NCBI GenBank assembly: GCA_035293945.1
Contig: DATGLV010000037.1
Location: forward strand, 124,001 to 188,000
DNA: 64,000 nucleotides
From: VAZQ01 sp035293945
GTDB taxonomy: Bacteria > Pseudomonadota > Alphaproteobacteria > Rhizobiales > Xanthobacteraceae
Reading direction: 5' to 3'
Positions 17,397-26,437 of the stretch are shown here, piece by piece. The notes under the pieces are model-generated. The model saw only the letters and a program-made list of their open reading frames with translations. It did not search any database and had not been told where the DNA came from. Position 1 is the first letter of the stretch. Each line of letters opens with the position of its first letter. Position numbers and translations under genes: made by a program.

Positions 17397-18557
17397 TCAC
17401 CCGAGCGCCGCTTGGAGATCGGCGATGAGATCATCGGCCTCCTCGATGCCGACCGAAAGACGCACCAGGCTGTCGTTGATGCCGAGGGCGGCGCGCACCT
17501 GCGCCGGCACCGAGCCGTGGGTCATCAGCGCCGGATGCTCGATCAGGCTCTCCACCCCGCCCAGGCTTTCGGCGAGCGCGAACAAGCGGCAACGTTCGAG
17601 GAACCGCTTGGCATCATCGAGCGTGCCTTTGAGCTCCACCGAGATCATGCCGCCGAACGCGCGCATTTGCCGCTTGGCGAGCGCATGCTGCGGATGGCTC
17701 GGCAGACCGGGATAGAACACGCGCCGCACTTTCGGATGCCCCTCCAGCCATTGCGCGATTCTCAAGGCCGAGGCGCAATGACGTTGCATGCGCAGCGCCA
17801 GCGTCTTCAAACCTCGTAGGGCCAGGAAGGAATCAAACGGGCCCTGGACGGCGCCGACCGCATTCTGCAGGAAGGCCAGTCGCTCGCGCAGCTGCGCATT
17901 CTCACCCACCACCGCGACGCCGCCCACCATGTCGGAGTGGCCGTTGAGGTATTTCGTCGTGGAATGCACCACCAGATCGAAGCCGTGCTCGAGCGGACGC
18001 TGCACATAGGGGCTCGCAAAGGTATTGTCGGCCACCGCCCAGAGCCCGTGCGCGTGCGCGATTGTCGCGATGCGTTCAAGATCGATCAGCTTGAGCAGCG
18101 GATTGGTAGGCGTTTCGATCCAGATGAGCCGCGTATTCGGCCGAATGGCTTTTTCCAGCGCCGCCGCATCGGTGAGGTCGACATAGCTCGCCTCCATGCC
18201 GGCCGATCGCACGCGGACGCGCTCGAACAGACGGCGCGACCCGCCGTAGAGATCATCGACCGCGACCACATGCGCGCCATGATCGAGGCATTCGAGGGTG
18301 GTCGCGATGGCGGCAAGGCCCGACGCAAAGGCAAAGCCCTCGGCTCCGCCTTCGAGATCGGCGACGCAGCGCTCGAACGCCATACGGGTCGGGTTCTTGG
18401 TGCGCGCATAGTCAAAGCCTTTGTGCACGCCCGGGCTTTCCTGCACAAAGGTCGAGGTCGCGTAGATCGGCATCATCACCGCGCCGGTTGTGGGGTCCGG
18501 CGCCTGACCGGCGTGCACGCAGCGTGTTGCAAAATGTAGCTGGTTCGGTCGGTTCAT
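17397..18557 (-). CDS. Cystathionine gamma-lyase/synthase family PLP enzyme
   Basis: A 386-residue Cys/Met-metabolism PLP-dependent enzyme. It shows FDYARTKNPTR near the N-terminus, FASGLAAI, the DNTFASPY strand and the PLP-lysine motif VHSTTKYLNGHSDMVGG, ending with SVGIEEADDLIADL. Paired behind a cystathionine beta-synthase gene on the same strand, it most likely acts as a gamma-lyase, splitting cystathionine to cysteine, 2-oxobutyrate and ammonia. Sequence alone does not separate lyase from gamma-synthase. The ATG at 18557 is preferred over upstream frame extension into the repeat at 18597. Confidence 0.88.
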   Translation of the reverse strand: MNRPNQLHFATRCVHAGQAPDPTTGAVMMPIYATSTFVQESPGVHKGFDYARTKNPTRMAFERCVADLEGGAEGFAFASGLAAIATTLECLDHGAHVVAVDDLYGGSRRLFERVRVRSAGMEASYVDLTDAAALEKAIRPNTRLIWIETPTNPLLKLIDLERIATIAHAHGLWAVADNTFASPYVQRPLEHGFDLVVHSTTKYLNGHSDMVGGVAVVGENAQLRERLAFLQNAVGAVQGPFDSFLALRGLKTLALRMQRHCASALRIAQWLEGHPKVRRVFYPGLPSHPQHALAKRQMRAFGGMISVELKGTLDDAKRFLERCRLFALAESLGGVESLIEHPALMTHGSVPAQVRAALGINDSLVRLSVGIEEADDLIADLQAALG

Positions 18558-18596
18558 GATGTCCCGTGCTGGTCGGAGGAGGCGGATCGATCGGCC

Positions 18597-18684
18597 GGTC
18601 GCCCCCGCGAAACCGCGGACCCAGTTCCTTCGCAGCATGCATTCTCACGAAGCAACCCAGATCCCCGATTTCGCGGGGATGACC
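18597..18684. repeat. Palindromic repeat between the two transsulfuration genes
   Basis: GGTCGCCCCCGCGAAA and its near mirror TTTCGCGGGGATGACC bound an 88-bp element with CGCGGACCCAG and CCCAGATCC inner segments. It is related to family A (same length and arm design) and sits in the gap of the cbs-cgl operon. Confidence 0.7.
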
Positions 18685-18705
18685 GCAGAGGTGTGTGCTC
18701 GCCCA

Positions 18706-20076
18706 TTACGACACAAAGCGGAAGTAATTGATGAGGTCGAGCCGTGTCGCGATGCCGAGAAACTGATCCCCGTCCATCACGATGGCGATGAAGTCCTTGC
18801 GGAACAGCGGGATGAGCTCGGCAATCGGCGCTGTCGCCGGGATCGTCTCCAGCCGCGTCACCATCACGTCCTTCACGGCGCGCGCGAATGCATGCGCGGC
18901 CCCCTCCGTATCGGTCAGGACGGAGGCGAGCACGTCACTCTCATCGATCAACCCGACCACGTGGCCCCCCGCATCGATCACCGGCAGCTGCGAGACATCG
19001 GCCGAGCGCATGCGCGCGAACACGGTGCGCAGAGGATCGTCCGGGCGGACGGTCACGGCACTGCCTTCGCTCGCGCGGCTCACCACCACGTCGCCGACCG
19101 TGCCGTGCCGATCCGAGTGGCTGAAACCCTCCTGCGCCAGAAATGCCGGGTTGAACACCTTGGAGAGGTACTTTGCTCCGGAATCGCACACAAGGCTCAC
19201 CACCCGCTTGGGCTCGCTCTGCTCGCGACAATAGCGCAACGCCGCCGCCAGCAAGGTCCCGGAGGAAGAGCCGCCGAGGACGCCCTCGGCGCTGAGCAGC
19301 TCGCGCGCGGCCGCAAAGCTCTCGGCATCCGGGATCGAATAAGCTTGGCGCACCAGCGAGAGATCGCAGTTTGGCGGGACGAAATCCTCGCCGATGCCTT
19401 CGACCGCCCAGCTGCCCGCGGCGGGCATTGTTCCGGTCTGCACAAAGGGCGCGAGCACCGAGCCTACCGGATCCGCGAGTATCATCGCGGTCTTGGGCGA
19501 GGCTGCCCGCATGAAGCGCCCGATGCCGGAGAGCGTGCCGCCGGAACCCACCCCAACCACGACCGCATCCACGTCGTTGTCCATCTGCCGCAGGATCTCC
19601 GGCCCGGTGGTGGCGGCATGCGCCTGCGGATTGGCCGGGTTGGCGAATTGGTTGATGTAGAAGGAGCCCGGCGTGCGGCGTGCGATCGCTTCCGCCATAT
19701 CCTGATAATAGTCCGGATGTCCCTTGCCGACATCCGAACGCGCGGTCACCACCTCGGCGCCAAGCGCGCGCGCATGCAAGACCTTCTCTCGGGCCATCTT
19801 GTCGGGCACCACCAGGACGGTGCGATACCCCTTGCGGCCGCCGACCAGCGCCAAGCCAAGCCCGGTATTGCCGGCGGTCGCCTCGACGATTGTGCCGCCG
19901 GCCGAGAGTCGTCCCTGCGCCTCCGCCTCCTCGATCATCGCGCGCGCCGGCCGGTCCTTGAGCGAGCCCGAAGGATTTGCACTCTCAAGCTTGAGAAACA
20001 ATCGGCACCGCCCGCGATCGATGCGGGTGACTTCGATCAGAGGCGTTTGGCCGATGAGATCGAGAACAGACGTCAT
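18706..20076 (-). CDS. Cystathionine beta-synthase with C-terminal CBS domains
   Basis: A 456-residue PLP enzyme condensing homocysteine with serine to cystathionine. The N-terminal catalytic fold has IGQTPLIEV, NPSGSLKDRPA with the PLP lysine, EATAGNTGLGLAL and GVGSGGTLSGIGR. From about residue 330 there is a pair of CBS regulatory domains (MRSADVSQLPVIDAGGHVVG and the closing FLGIATRLDLINYF), as in animal and bacterial CBS that respond to adenosyl ligands. It is first in a two-gene unit with the gamma-lyase downstream, giving a reverse-transsulfuration route from homocysteine to cysteine. Confidence 0.9.
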   Translation of the reverse strand: MTSVLDLIGQTPLIEVTRIDRGRCRLFLKLESANPSGSLKDRPARAMIEEAEAQGRLSAGGTIVEATAGNTGLGLALVGGRKGYRTVLVVPDKMAREKVLHARALGAEVVTARSDVGKGHPDYYQDMAEAIARRTPGSFYINQFANPANPQAHAATTGPEILRQMDNDVDAVVVGVGSGGTLSGIGRFMRAASPKTAMILADPVGSVLAPFVQTGTMPAAGSWAVEGIGEDFVPPNCDLSLVRQAYSIPDAESFAAARELLSAEGVLGGSSSGTLLAAALRYCREQSEPKRVVSLVCDSGAKYLSKVFNPAFLAQEGFSHSDRHGTVGDVVVSRASEGSAVTVRPDDPLRTVFARMRSADVSQLPVIDAGGHVVGLIDESDVLASVLTDTEGAAHAFARAVKDVMVTRLETIPATAPIAELIPLFRKDFIAIVMDGDQFLGIATRLDLINYFRFVS

Positions 20077-20135
20077 TCGGTTGTGCTTTTCTCGATATCC
20101 GATTGACTAATTTAACCTACTCCGTCGTAAAAGGA

Positions 20136-20163
20136 TTGACTTTCCGGGCGGTCTGCTTATGTT
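20136..20163 (+). promoter_or_regulatory. Sigma-70-type promoter for the DEAD-box helicase gene
   Basis: TTGACT (20136-20141) and TATGTT (20158-20163) are separated by 16 bp. Transcription from near 20170 would leave a leader of about 105 nt, long as for many cold-regulated helicase genes. Confidence 0.5.
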
Positions 20164-20274
20164 CCGCGCGAACGGTTCGATTGAAGCATTCGACCTTCCG
20201 CTCCCGCGCAAACTCAAGTCGTCGTTCCGTCGTCCGGCGCGGGTAGGCTCCGGAGGGCCCCGATTCGAGGTTTT

Positions 20275-21645
20275 ATGCCTTTTTCCAAGCTCGGCTTGTC
20301 CGACAAGGTTCTCGCCGCCGTCAAGGCGGCCGGCTACACCAAACCCACCCCCATTCAGGAACAGGCGATCCCGCACGTGCTGGCGCGTCGCGACGTGCTC
20401 GGCATCGCGCAGACCGGCACCGGCAAAACGGCGGCATTCACGCTGCCGATGCTCACCATGCTGGAGCAAGGTCGGGCACGTGCGCGCATGGCCCGCACGC
20501 TGATCGTCGAGCCGACCCGCGAGCTTGCCGCCCAAGTCGAGGAGAGCTTCGCCAAGTACGGCGCCAATCACAAGCTCAACGTCGCGCTGTTGATCGGCGG
20601 CGTGTCGTTCGATGACCAGGACGCCAAGCTGATGCGTGGGGTCGACGTCCTGATCGCAACTCCAGGCCGCTTGCTCGACCATTTCGAGCGCGGTCGCCTG
20701 TTGCTCACCGGTGTCGAGCTCCTGGTCATCGATGAAGCCGACCGCATGCTCGACATGGGCTTCATTCCCGACATCGAACGCATCTGCAAGCTGGTGCCGT
20801 TCACACGCCAGACTCTGTTCTTCACCGCCACGATGCCACCGGAGATTCGGCGCATCACCGAGCAGTTCCTGCACAACCCGATGCGGGTGGAAGTCGCGCG
20901 CGCCGCCTCCACGGTCTCGACCACTACCCAGCAATTGGTGAAATGCGGGCGCGAGCCACACGAGAAGCGCGACACGCTGCGCCGCCTCATCCGTTCCGCC
21001 GAAGGCTTGAAGAACGCGATCGTGTTCTGCAATCGCAAGCGCGAGGTCGCGCAGCTGCACCGCTCACTGGTGCGGCACGGCTTCTCGGCAGTCGCGCTGC
21101 ATGGCGACATGGATCAGCCCTCGCGCACCGCCGCCTTGGAACAATTCCGCCGCGGCGAGGTCGCCCTGCTGGTTGCTTCCGACGTGGCCGCGCGCGGACT
21201 CGACATTCCAGCCGTGAGCCACGTGTTCAATTTCGATGTGCCGCACCACCCGGACGACTATGTGCACCGGATCGGCCGCACCGGCCGTGCCGGTCGCAGC
21301 GGCGCTGCCATCACGCTGGTGGCGCCCGCCGACGGCAAGGCCGTTGCCGCAATCGAAAAGCTGATCGGGCAGGACATTCCGTGGATGGCTGCGGCACCAG
21401 CCGCCGCGACTGAGGCGGCCCCGTTGCCGGATGCCTCGCCTGCCGAATCGCGGCGCAGCCGGCATTCCCCCCGAGCTCCCCGCCAATCACAACCGCCTGC
21501 ATCCGTTACCCGCATCGACGAGGCACGCCCGCGCCAAGCGCGCAAACCTGCCGAGCGGCAGCGCCGCGAACCCCAGGCGGCGGATGATCCCGCGCTGGCG
21601 CATCTTCCCGCCTTCCTGCTGCGCCCGGTACGGGTGAAGGCTTAA
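20275..21645 (+). CDS. rhlE: DEAD-box ATP-dependent RNA helicase, RhlE-like
   Basis: A 456-residue RNA helicase. In order: Q-motif with YTKPTPIQEQAI, motif I AQTGTGKTA, Ia PTRELAAQV, Ib TPGRLLDH, motif II VIDEADRMLDMGF, motif III FTATMPP, then the second RecA domain with VASDVAARGLDIPAV and motif VI HRIGRTGRAGR. The last ~80 residues are a disordered Ala/Pro/Arg tail that could bind RNA. It remodels RNA in ribosome assembly or decay. RhlE subfamily is inferred from the core and the basic tail. It lies divergent from the cbs gene and is followed by a clear terminator. Confidence 0.9.
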   Translation: MPFSKLGLSDKVLAAVKAAGYTKPTPIQEQAIPHVLARRDVLGIAQTGTGKTAAFTLPMLTMLEQGRARARMARTLIVEPTRELAAQVEESFAKYGANHKLNVALLIGGVSFDDQDAKLMRGVDVLIATPGRLLDHFERGRLLLTGVELLVIDEADRMLDMGFIPDIERICKLVPFTRQTLFFTATMPPEIRRITEQFLHNPMRVEVARAASTVSTTTQQLVKCGREPHEKRDTLRRLIRSAEGLKNAIVFCNRKREVAQLHRSLVRHGFSAVALHGDMDQPSRTAALEQFRRGEVALLVASDVAARGLDIPAVSHVFNFDVPHHPDDYVHRIGRTGRAGRSGAAITLVAPADGKAVAAIEKLIGQDIPWMAAAPAAATEAAPLPDASPAESRRSRHSPRAPRQSQPPASVTRIDEARPRQARKPAERQRREPQAADDPALAHLPAFLLRPVRVKA

Positions 21646-21672
21646 CGGCCCTGCAGCGCCCCGCTATAGCCC

Positions 21673-21706
21673 AATGCTATCGCTTATAGCGAATTAGCAT
21701 TTGTTT
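21673..21706 (+). terminator. Intrinsic terminator after the helicase gene
   Basis: AATGCTA with inner TCGC pairs with GCGA and TAGCATT around a TTATA loop, followed by TGTTT. The stem is 11 bp with a 2-nt bulge. Confidence 0.8.
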
Positions 21707-21808
21707 ACTCCCTCTTCATGGCTGTGAAATAGTCTGACTGCAGCTGGGGTTTGCGGCACGCCAAGAGCTTGCGCGGCGGTCGTCTTGCGGCCGGCGGGAC
21801 CGGACACC

Positions 21809-22873
21809 ATGATTGCTGCAAAGGACGAGCACGAACGCACGATGGCATTTGCTGAGATCGCGTTCGGCCAGATCAAGGCGCTCCGCCAACCCGCGACCCC
21901 GCGTCATTTCGAGATCTGGTACGCCTACGCCACCGGCTATAACCCGTCCCTCAATCAGATGATCAACGAGACGCTCGCGCGCGACGGCACGTTGAGCGAC
22001 GCCGTCATCGATCGGGTCTACGAAACCTACATTTCGCCGATCCGCTTTTCCGACCGCATCGACGATGTCAGTGCGCAAGTGAAGGGCGAGATCGAGCAGG
22101 TCATGGCGATGATTGGAGCCGCCGCCGGCTCCGCCTACAACTACACCGAAAATCTCGCCAACGCCTCCGAGAAGCTCGACCGCACCGCCGACGATGCCGG
22201 CATTCGCATGATCGTCGAGAGCCTGGTGCAGGCCACCAAAGAGGTCGAGCGCATCAACAAAGCGCTGGAGGCGCGCTTGAGCGCCTCCAAGCTCGAGATC
22301 AACGAGCTGCAGGAGATCCTGGCGGCGGTCCGCAACGAGAGCCTGACCGACCCGCTGACTTCGCTTGCCAATCGCAAGTTCTTCGACGATGCGCTCGTCA
22401 ATCGCTTCGCGGCCGCACAATCGCGGCGTGAGCCGCTTTCGCTCATGCTGCTCGACATCGACCATTTCAAGAAGTTCAACGACAGCTACGGCCACCTCAC
22501 CGGCGACCAGGTGCTGCGCCTGGTCGCGGTGGCGGTGAAGCAGAACGTGAAGGGCCAGGATATCGCGGCCCGCTTCGGCGGCGAGGAGTTCGCGGTTCTC
22601 CTACCCGATACCGCGCTGAACCCTGCCATTTCCGTCGCCGACCAGATCCGGCGTGCGGTGATGACCAAGGAGCTGATGAAGCGCTCGAGCGGCGAGCACC
22701 TCGGGCGGGTGACGCTCTCGGTCGGTGTCGCCGCGCTCGGTCCCGGCGATACCCCCCAATCTCTGCTCGAACGCGCCGATGTGTGTCTGTACGCCGCCAA
22801 GCGGAGTGGCCGCAATCGCGTGATCTGCCAGACCGACCCGGAGGCAAATCAAGCCGCTCCCAAGGTTGCCTAG
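21809..22873 (+). CDS. GGDEF-domain diguanylate cyclase
   Basis: A 354-residue soluble protein. The first ~190 residues are an alpha-helical region of the kind found in TipF/DgcB-like cytosolic GGDEF proteins, with coiled coil near NKALEARLSASKLEINELQ. The GGDEF domain has DPLTSLANRKFF, LLDIDHFKKFND and the active site RFGGEEF (GGEEF), so it should be catalytically competent, making c-di-GMP from two GTP. The usual inhibitory RxxD site is KGQD here, with Lys in place of Arg. The ATG at 21809 is chosen over an upstream TTG; ATG 21842 is also possible. Confidence 0.88.
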   Translation: MIAAKDEHERTMAFAEIAFGQIKALRQPATPRHFEIWYAYATGYNPSLNQMINETLARDGTLSDAVIDRVYETYISPIRFSDRIDDVSAQVKGEIEQVMAMIGAAAGSAYNYTENLANASEKLDRTADDAGIRMIVESLVQATKEVERINKALEARLSASKLEINELQEILAAVRNESLTDPLTSLANRKFFDDALVNRFAAAQSRREPLSLMLLDIDHFKKFNDSYGHLTGDQVLRLVAVAVKQNVKGQDIAARFGGEEFAVLLPDTALNPAISVADQIRRAVMTKELMKRSSGEHLGRVTLSVGVAALGPGDTPQSLLERADVCLYAAKRSGRNRVICQTDPEANQAAPKVA

Positions 22874-22939
22874 CTCAAAACAGTCTTCTCCGAGCGGGCA
22901 TGACGCCGAGAGGACGATTCAACCTGACCGGAAAATGCC

Positions 22940-23314
22940 CTAAGCCTGCGCCTCGGTCGCCGGCTTGAGCTGAACCGATTCGCCGCAGCCGCAGGCCGAG
23001 GTCTGGTTCGGATTATTGAACACGAATTGCGCGGACAGCTTCTCGACCCTGTAATCCATTTCCGTGCCGATCAAGAACAGGATCGCCTTGGGATCGATCA
23101 GCACGCGCACGCCCTTTTCCTCGACCAGCTCGTCGGCCGGCTGGACCGCGTCCGCATATTCCATCGTATAGGTCATGCCGGCGCAGCCGCCGTTCTTCAC
23201 GCCGACCCGCACGCCGATGATCGGCTTCTCGGCGTTCGCCATGACGTATTTGATGCGCTCGGCAGCCGCATCCGTCAGTCGGATCACCTGGGGCCTCGGC
23301 CGGGAACTGGCCAT
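22940..23314 (-). CDS. sufA: A-type iron-sulfur carrier
   Basis: A 124-residue A-type carrier, last gene of the SUF operon. It has the conserved cluster ligands: Cys in KNGGCAGMTY and the C-terminal CGCGES pair. It receives Fe-S clusters from the SufBCD scaffold and passes them to apoproteins. The short Ser/Arg/Pro N-terminal tail is typical of alphaproteobacteria. SufA rather than ErpA is inferred from its position. Confidence 0.9.
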   Translation of the reverse strand: MASSRPRPQVIRLTDAAAERIKYVMANAEKPIIGVRVGVKNGGCAGMTYTMEYADAVQPADELVEEKGVRVLIDPKAILFLIGTEMDYRVEKLSAQFVFNNPNQTSACGCGESVQLKPATEAQA

Positions 23315-23386
23315 TTCAGAATTCTCCTTCTCGCATCAGCATATGTAGGTTCATGCAAACCGAAACGCAGCACCCACAACCTTATC

Positions 23387-23824
23387 TCACCACATGTTGA
23401 GCACGGCGCGGGCTTCGTCCGACATCCGGCTCTGCTCCCATGGCGGATCCCAGACGATGTTGACCTTCACCTCGCCGACCCCGGCGACGCTCGCCACGGC
23501 ATTCTCGACCATCACGGGCAATTCCTGGGCCGAAGGACAATTTGGCGTCGTCAGTGTCATGTCGATGGTGACGGCGCGATCGTCCGCAATGTCGATCTTG
23601 TAGACGAGGCCGAGCTCATAGATGTCGGCCGGGATTTCCGGGTCGTACACCGTCTTGAGCGCCGTGATGATGTCGTCGGTCAGCCGCGCGAGCTCTGCCT
23701 CCGGCAGGCCTGAGGCTTCGCTCGACTGCAGCGCCGGCGCCATATCGCCCTTGTCGAGGGCGCCGTCGACGATCTTTTCGGGCGTCTGGTCCATCGTATC
23801 GTCGATGGTCTTGGGCTCGCTCAT
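23387..23824 (-). CDS. sufT: MIP18/DUF59-type Fe-S assembly protein SufT
   Basis: A 145-residue protein whose C-terminal ~100 residues form the DUF59 (MIP18) domain: IITALKTVYDPEIPADIYELGLVYKI, then MTLTTPNCPSA with the conserved Cys, and VWDPPW. The N-terminal ~45 residues are acidic and disordered. SufT helps maturation of Fe-S proteins under high demand. Its ATG overlaps the stop of sufS by 4 bp, confirming cotranscription. Confidence 0.9.
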   Translation of the reverse strand: MSEPKTIDDTMDQTPEKIVDGALDKGDMAPALQSSEASGLPEAELARLTDDIITALKTVYDPEIPADIYELGLVYKIDIADDRAVTIDMTLTTPNCPSAQELPVMVENAVASVAGVGEVKVNIVWDPPWEQSRMSDEARAVLNMW

Positions 23825-25080
23825 GCGAAGAAATCCTGTGCCTTGATTAGTGCCTCGGCGAGCCGGTCAACCTCGGATCTGGTGTTGTACAAGGCAAACG
23901 AGGCGCGGCAGGTCGCCGAAACCCCATAGCGGGCGAGCAGCGGCATGACACAATGGGTGCCCGCGCGCACCGCAACACCGGCCCGGTCGATGATGGTCGC
24001 GATATCGTGCGGATGCGCCCCCTTCATCTCGAAGGATACGATCGCGCCCTTGTCGCGCGCATTGCCGAAGATGCGCAGCGAATTGATCTCGCGCAGCCGC
24101 TGGTGAGCGTATTTGCCGAGCTCGGCCTCATGGGCGCGAATGCGCGCCTTGCCGATCGAGGCGACGTAGTCGATTGCCGCGCCGAGCCCGATCGCCTGCA
24201 CGATTGAAGGCGTGCCGGCCTCGAACTTGTGCGGCGGGTCCCCATAGGTGACCCGGTCCTCGAATACGTCACGGATCATCTCGCCGCCGCCATTGAAGGG
24301 CGGCATGCTGACAAGATGCTGATGCTTGCCGTAGAGCACGCCGATCCCGCTCGGACCGTAAAGCTTGTGACCGGTGAAGGCGTAGAAGTCGCAGTCGATG
24401 TCGGCGACATCCACGTCAAGATGCACGGCCGCCTGGCTGCCGTCGACCAGCACCGGAATGCCGCGCGCATGCGCGAGCGCAGTGACCTCTCTCACCGGCA
24501 CGACCGAGCCAAGCATGTTCGACATATGGGTGATGGCGACCATCTTGGTGCGCGGTGTGAGCAGCTTCTCGAATTCGTCGATGAGAAAGTTGCCGTCTTC
24601 ATCGATCGGCGCCCATTTGATCACCGCGCCCTGCCGCTCACGCAGGAAATGCCAAGGCACGATGTTGGAGTGGTGCTCCATGATCGAGAGCACGATCTCG
24701 TCACCTGCTTTGATGCGCTCGCGGCCGAACGTATAGGCGACGAGATTGATCGCCTCGGTCGCATTGCGGGTGAAGACGATTTCTTCCGGGCGCGATGCAT
24801 TCAAGAAGGCCGCCACCTTAGCCCGCGCACCCTCATAGGCTTCGGTCGCGGCATTGGCCAAATAATGCAGGCCGCGATGCACGTTGGCATATTCGGTCGT
24901 ATAGGCTTCCTGCAGGCGCTCGAGCACCGCAAGCGGCTTCTGCGCCGACGCGGCATTGTCGAGGTAGATGAGCGGCTTGCCATAGACCTCGCGCGCGAGG
25001 ATCGGAAAATCCGCGCGGATCGTCTCGATATCATAGCCTCCATTGCGGACGGCCGGATGCATGCTCGCATCTCCCGCCAT
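23821..25080 (-). CDS. sufS: Group II cysteine desulfurase SufS
   Basis: A 419-residue PLP enzyme that takes sulfur from cysteine for Fe-S assembly. It has FPILAREVYGKPLIYLDNAA at the N-terminus, PLP-lysine in FTGHKLYGPSGIGVLYG, and the active-site Cys in ATCRASFALYNT near the C-terminus. The stop overlaps the start of sufT and the ATG overlaps the sufD stop region by 1 bp. No SufE was found in the window; SufE or SufU may be elsewhere. Confidence 0.93.
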   Translation of the reverse strand: MAGDASMHPAVRNGGYDIETIRADFPILAREVYGKPLIYLDNAASAQKPLAVLERLQEAYTTEYANVHRGLHYLANAATEAYEGARAKVAAFLNASRPEEIVFTRNATEAINLVAYTFGRERIKAGDEIVLSIMEHHSNIVPWHFLRERQGAVIKWAPIDEDGNFLIDEFEKLLTPRTKMVAITHMSNMLGSVVPVREVTALAHARGIPVLVDGSQAAVHLDVDVADIDCDFYAFTGHKLYGPSGIGVLYGKHQHLVSMPPFNGGGEMIRDVFEDRVTYGDPPHKFEAGTPSIVQAIGLGAAIDYVASIGKARIRAHEAELGKYAHQRLREINSLRIFGNARDKGAIVSFEMKGAHPHDIATIIDRAGVAVRAGTHCVMPLLARYGVSATCRASFALYNTRSEVDRLAEALIKAQDFFA

Positions 25081-26423
25081 TACTTTCGCCCCTTGAGCCA
25101 GGCCGCGGCTTCATCCATCAACGCATCACGCAGGCCGGCATGCTCGATGCCTTCGACCGCTTCGCCGACGAACGCCCGAATCAAGAGCGATTGAGCTTCC
25201 TCGTCGGGGATACCGCGCGCCTTGAGATAGAACAGCAGATCCTCGTCAAGCGCGCCGGACGTCGCCCCATGGCCGCATTGCACGTCGTCGGCATAGATTT
25301 CGAGCTCGGGCTTGTTGTCGGCCTCGGCTTCGTCGGTCAGCAAAAGTGCATGCGTCGCCATCCGGGCATCGGTCTTCTGCGCGCCGGGGCGGACGATGAT
25401 CTTGCCCTGGAATATGCTGCGCGCGCGATCATCCAGGACGGATTTGAACAGCTCGCAGCTTACGCACCCGCCGGCCGCATGCTCGGCCACCAGCGTGGCG
25501 TCGGCGTGTTGCGAACCGTTGAGCAAGCTCGCCCCACGAATGCCCGCCACCGTTTCCTCACCCGCGAAGCGAACGAATATCTGGTTGCGCACCGCCGTCC
25601 CGCCGGCGGTGAACAGGAACAGGTTGAAGCGCGCGTGACCGGCGATCTCCGCCAGCAGGGTCCACAGATGCAGGGCACCGGCGCCCTTCCCGGTCAGCTT
25701 GACGTGATCGACATGCGCGCCCTCGCCGACCTTAAGCTCGACCACCGCGTTGGTCTGGTCGCTGGCTTCCGCTGGACCGGTATGGCTCTCGACCACCATG
25801 GCGCGCGCGCCGGCTTCGACGACGATCAGCGAACGCGCGAACACTGCGGCCGGCCGCAGCCCTGAATTGGCAAAGACGAGATGGATGGGGCGCGCGAGGC
25901 TCGCTTGCGCGGCGACGGAGATAAGCGCCCCGTCGCCCATGAACGCGGTATTGAGGGCGACCGCGACATCCTCTTGCGGAACCACCTTACCAAGATGCGC
26001 AGAGATAAGCGGTCCATTCGCGGCGAGCGCCGCAGCCATCGAGCCGATCGTGAGGCCGCTCTCGAGATCGGCGAGATCGGACAGCTCCGGCACGAAGGTA
26101 CCATCGACGAAGACGATGCGGCGGGCCTCGAGATCGCCCGCGAGCGCCCCCATGCCGGCGATCTGCGCCTTGACCAACCCCTTGGCGGCCGCGTCCGGAG
26201 CCGCCGCAAGCGGCAGCGCGTCGCGCAGCAGCGCGCGCAAATCCGTGTACTTCCATTCCTCAACACGGCGGTTCGGCAGGCCTTGGCTTTCGAAACGGCG
26301 GAAGGCATCTGCCCGCAGCGCTGCAACCACGTCCACGCCCGGCAGGGTGCCTCGCGCGGCAGCAAAATTCGCCGCCAACGTGTCCTCGGCCGAGGTTCTA
26401 ATCTTGCGGACTTCAGCGTCCAT
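25080..26423 (-). CDS. sufD: Fe-S scaffold component SufD
   Basis: A 447-residue SufB/SufD-family beta-helix protein, partner of SufB and SufC. Hallmarks are RRVEEWKYTDLRALL near residue 50, the mid-protein helix repeats, and the C-terminal CGHGATSGALDEDLLFYLKARGIP-type region (the conserved Cys and His are at the SufB interface). It lies between sufC and sufS on the minus strand with gaps of 14 bp or less. Confidence 0.92.
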   Translation of the reverse strand: MDAEVRKIRTSAEDTLAANFAAARGTLPGVDVVAALRADAFRRFESQGLPNRRVEEWKYTDLRALLRDALPLAAAPDAAAKGLVKAQIAGMGALAGDLEARRIVFVDGTFVPELSDLADLESGLTIGSMAAALAANGPLISAHLGKVVPQEDVAVALNTAFMGDGALISVAAQASLARPIHLVFANSGLRPAAVFARSLIVVEAGARAMVVESHTGPAEASDQTNAVVELKVGEGAHVDHVKLTGKGAGALHLWTLLAEIAGHARFNLFLFTAGGTAVRNQIFVRFAGEETVAGIRGASLLNGSQHADATLVAEHAAGGCVSCELFKSVLDDRARSIFQGKIIVRPGAQKTDARMATHALLLTDEAEADNKPELEIYADDVQCGHGATSGALDEDLLFYLKARGIPDEEAQSLLIRAFVGEAVEGIEHAGLRDALMDEAAAWLKGRK

Positions 26424-26437
26424 ATGCTGTCTCGTGT

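Noticed and set aside
18556..20106. Plus-strand frame of 516 codons opposite cbs.
   Set aside because: Shadow of the cystathionine beta-synthase gene; no domain and no ribosome site.
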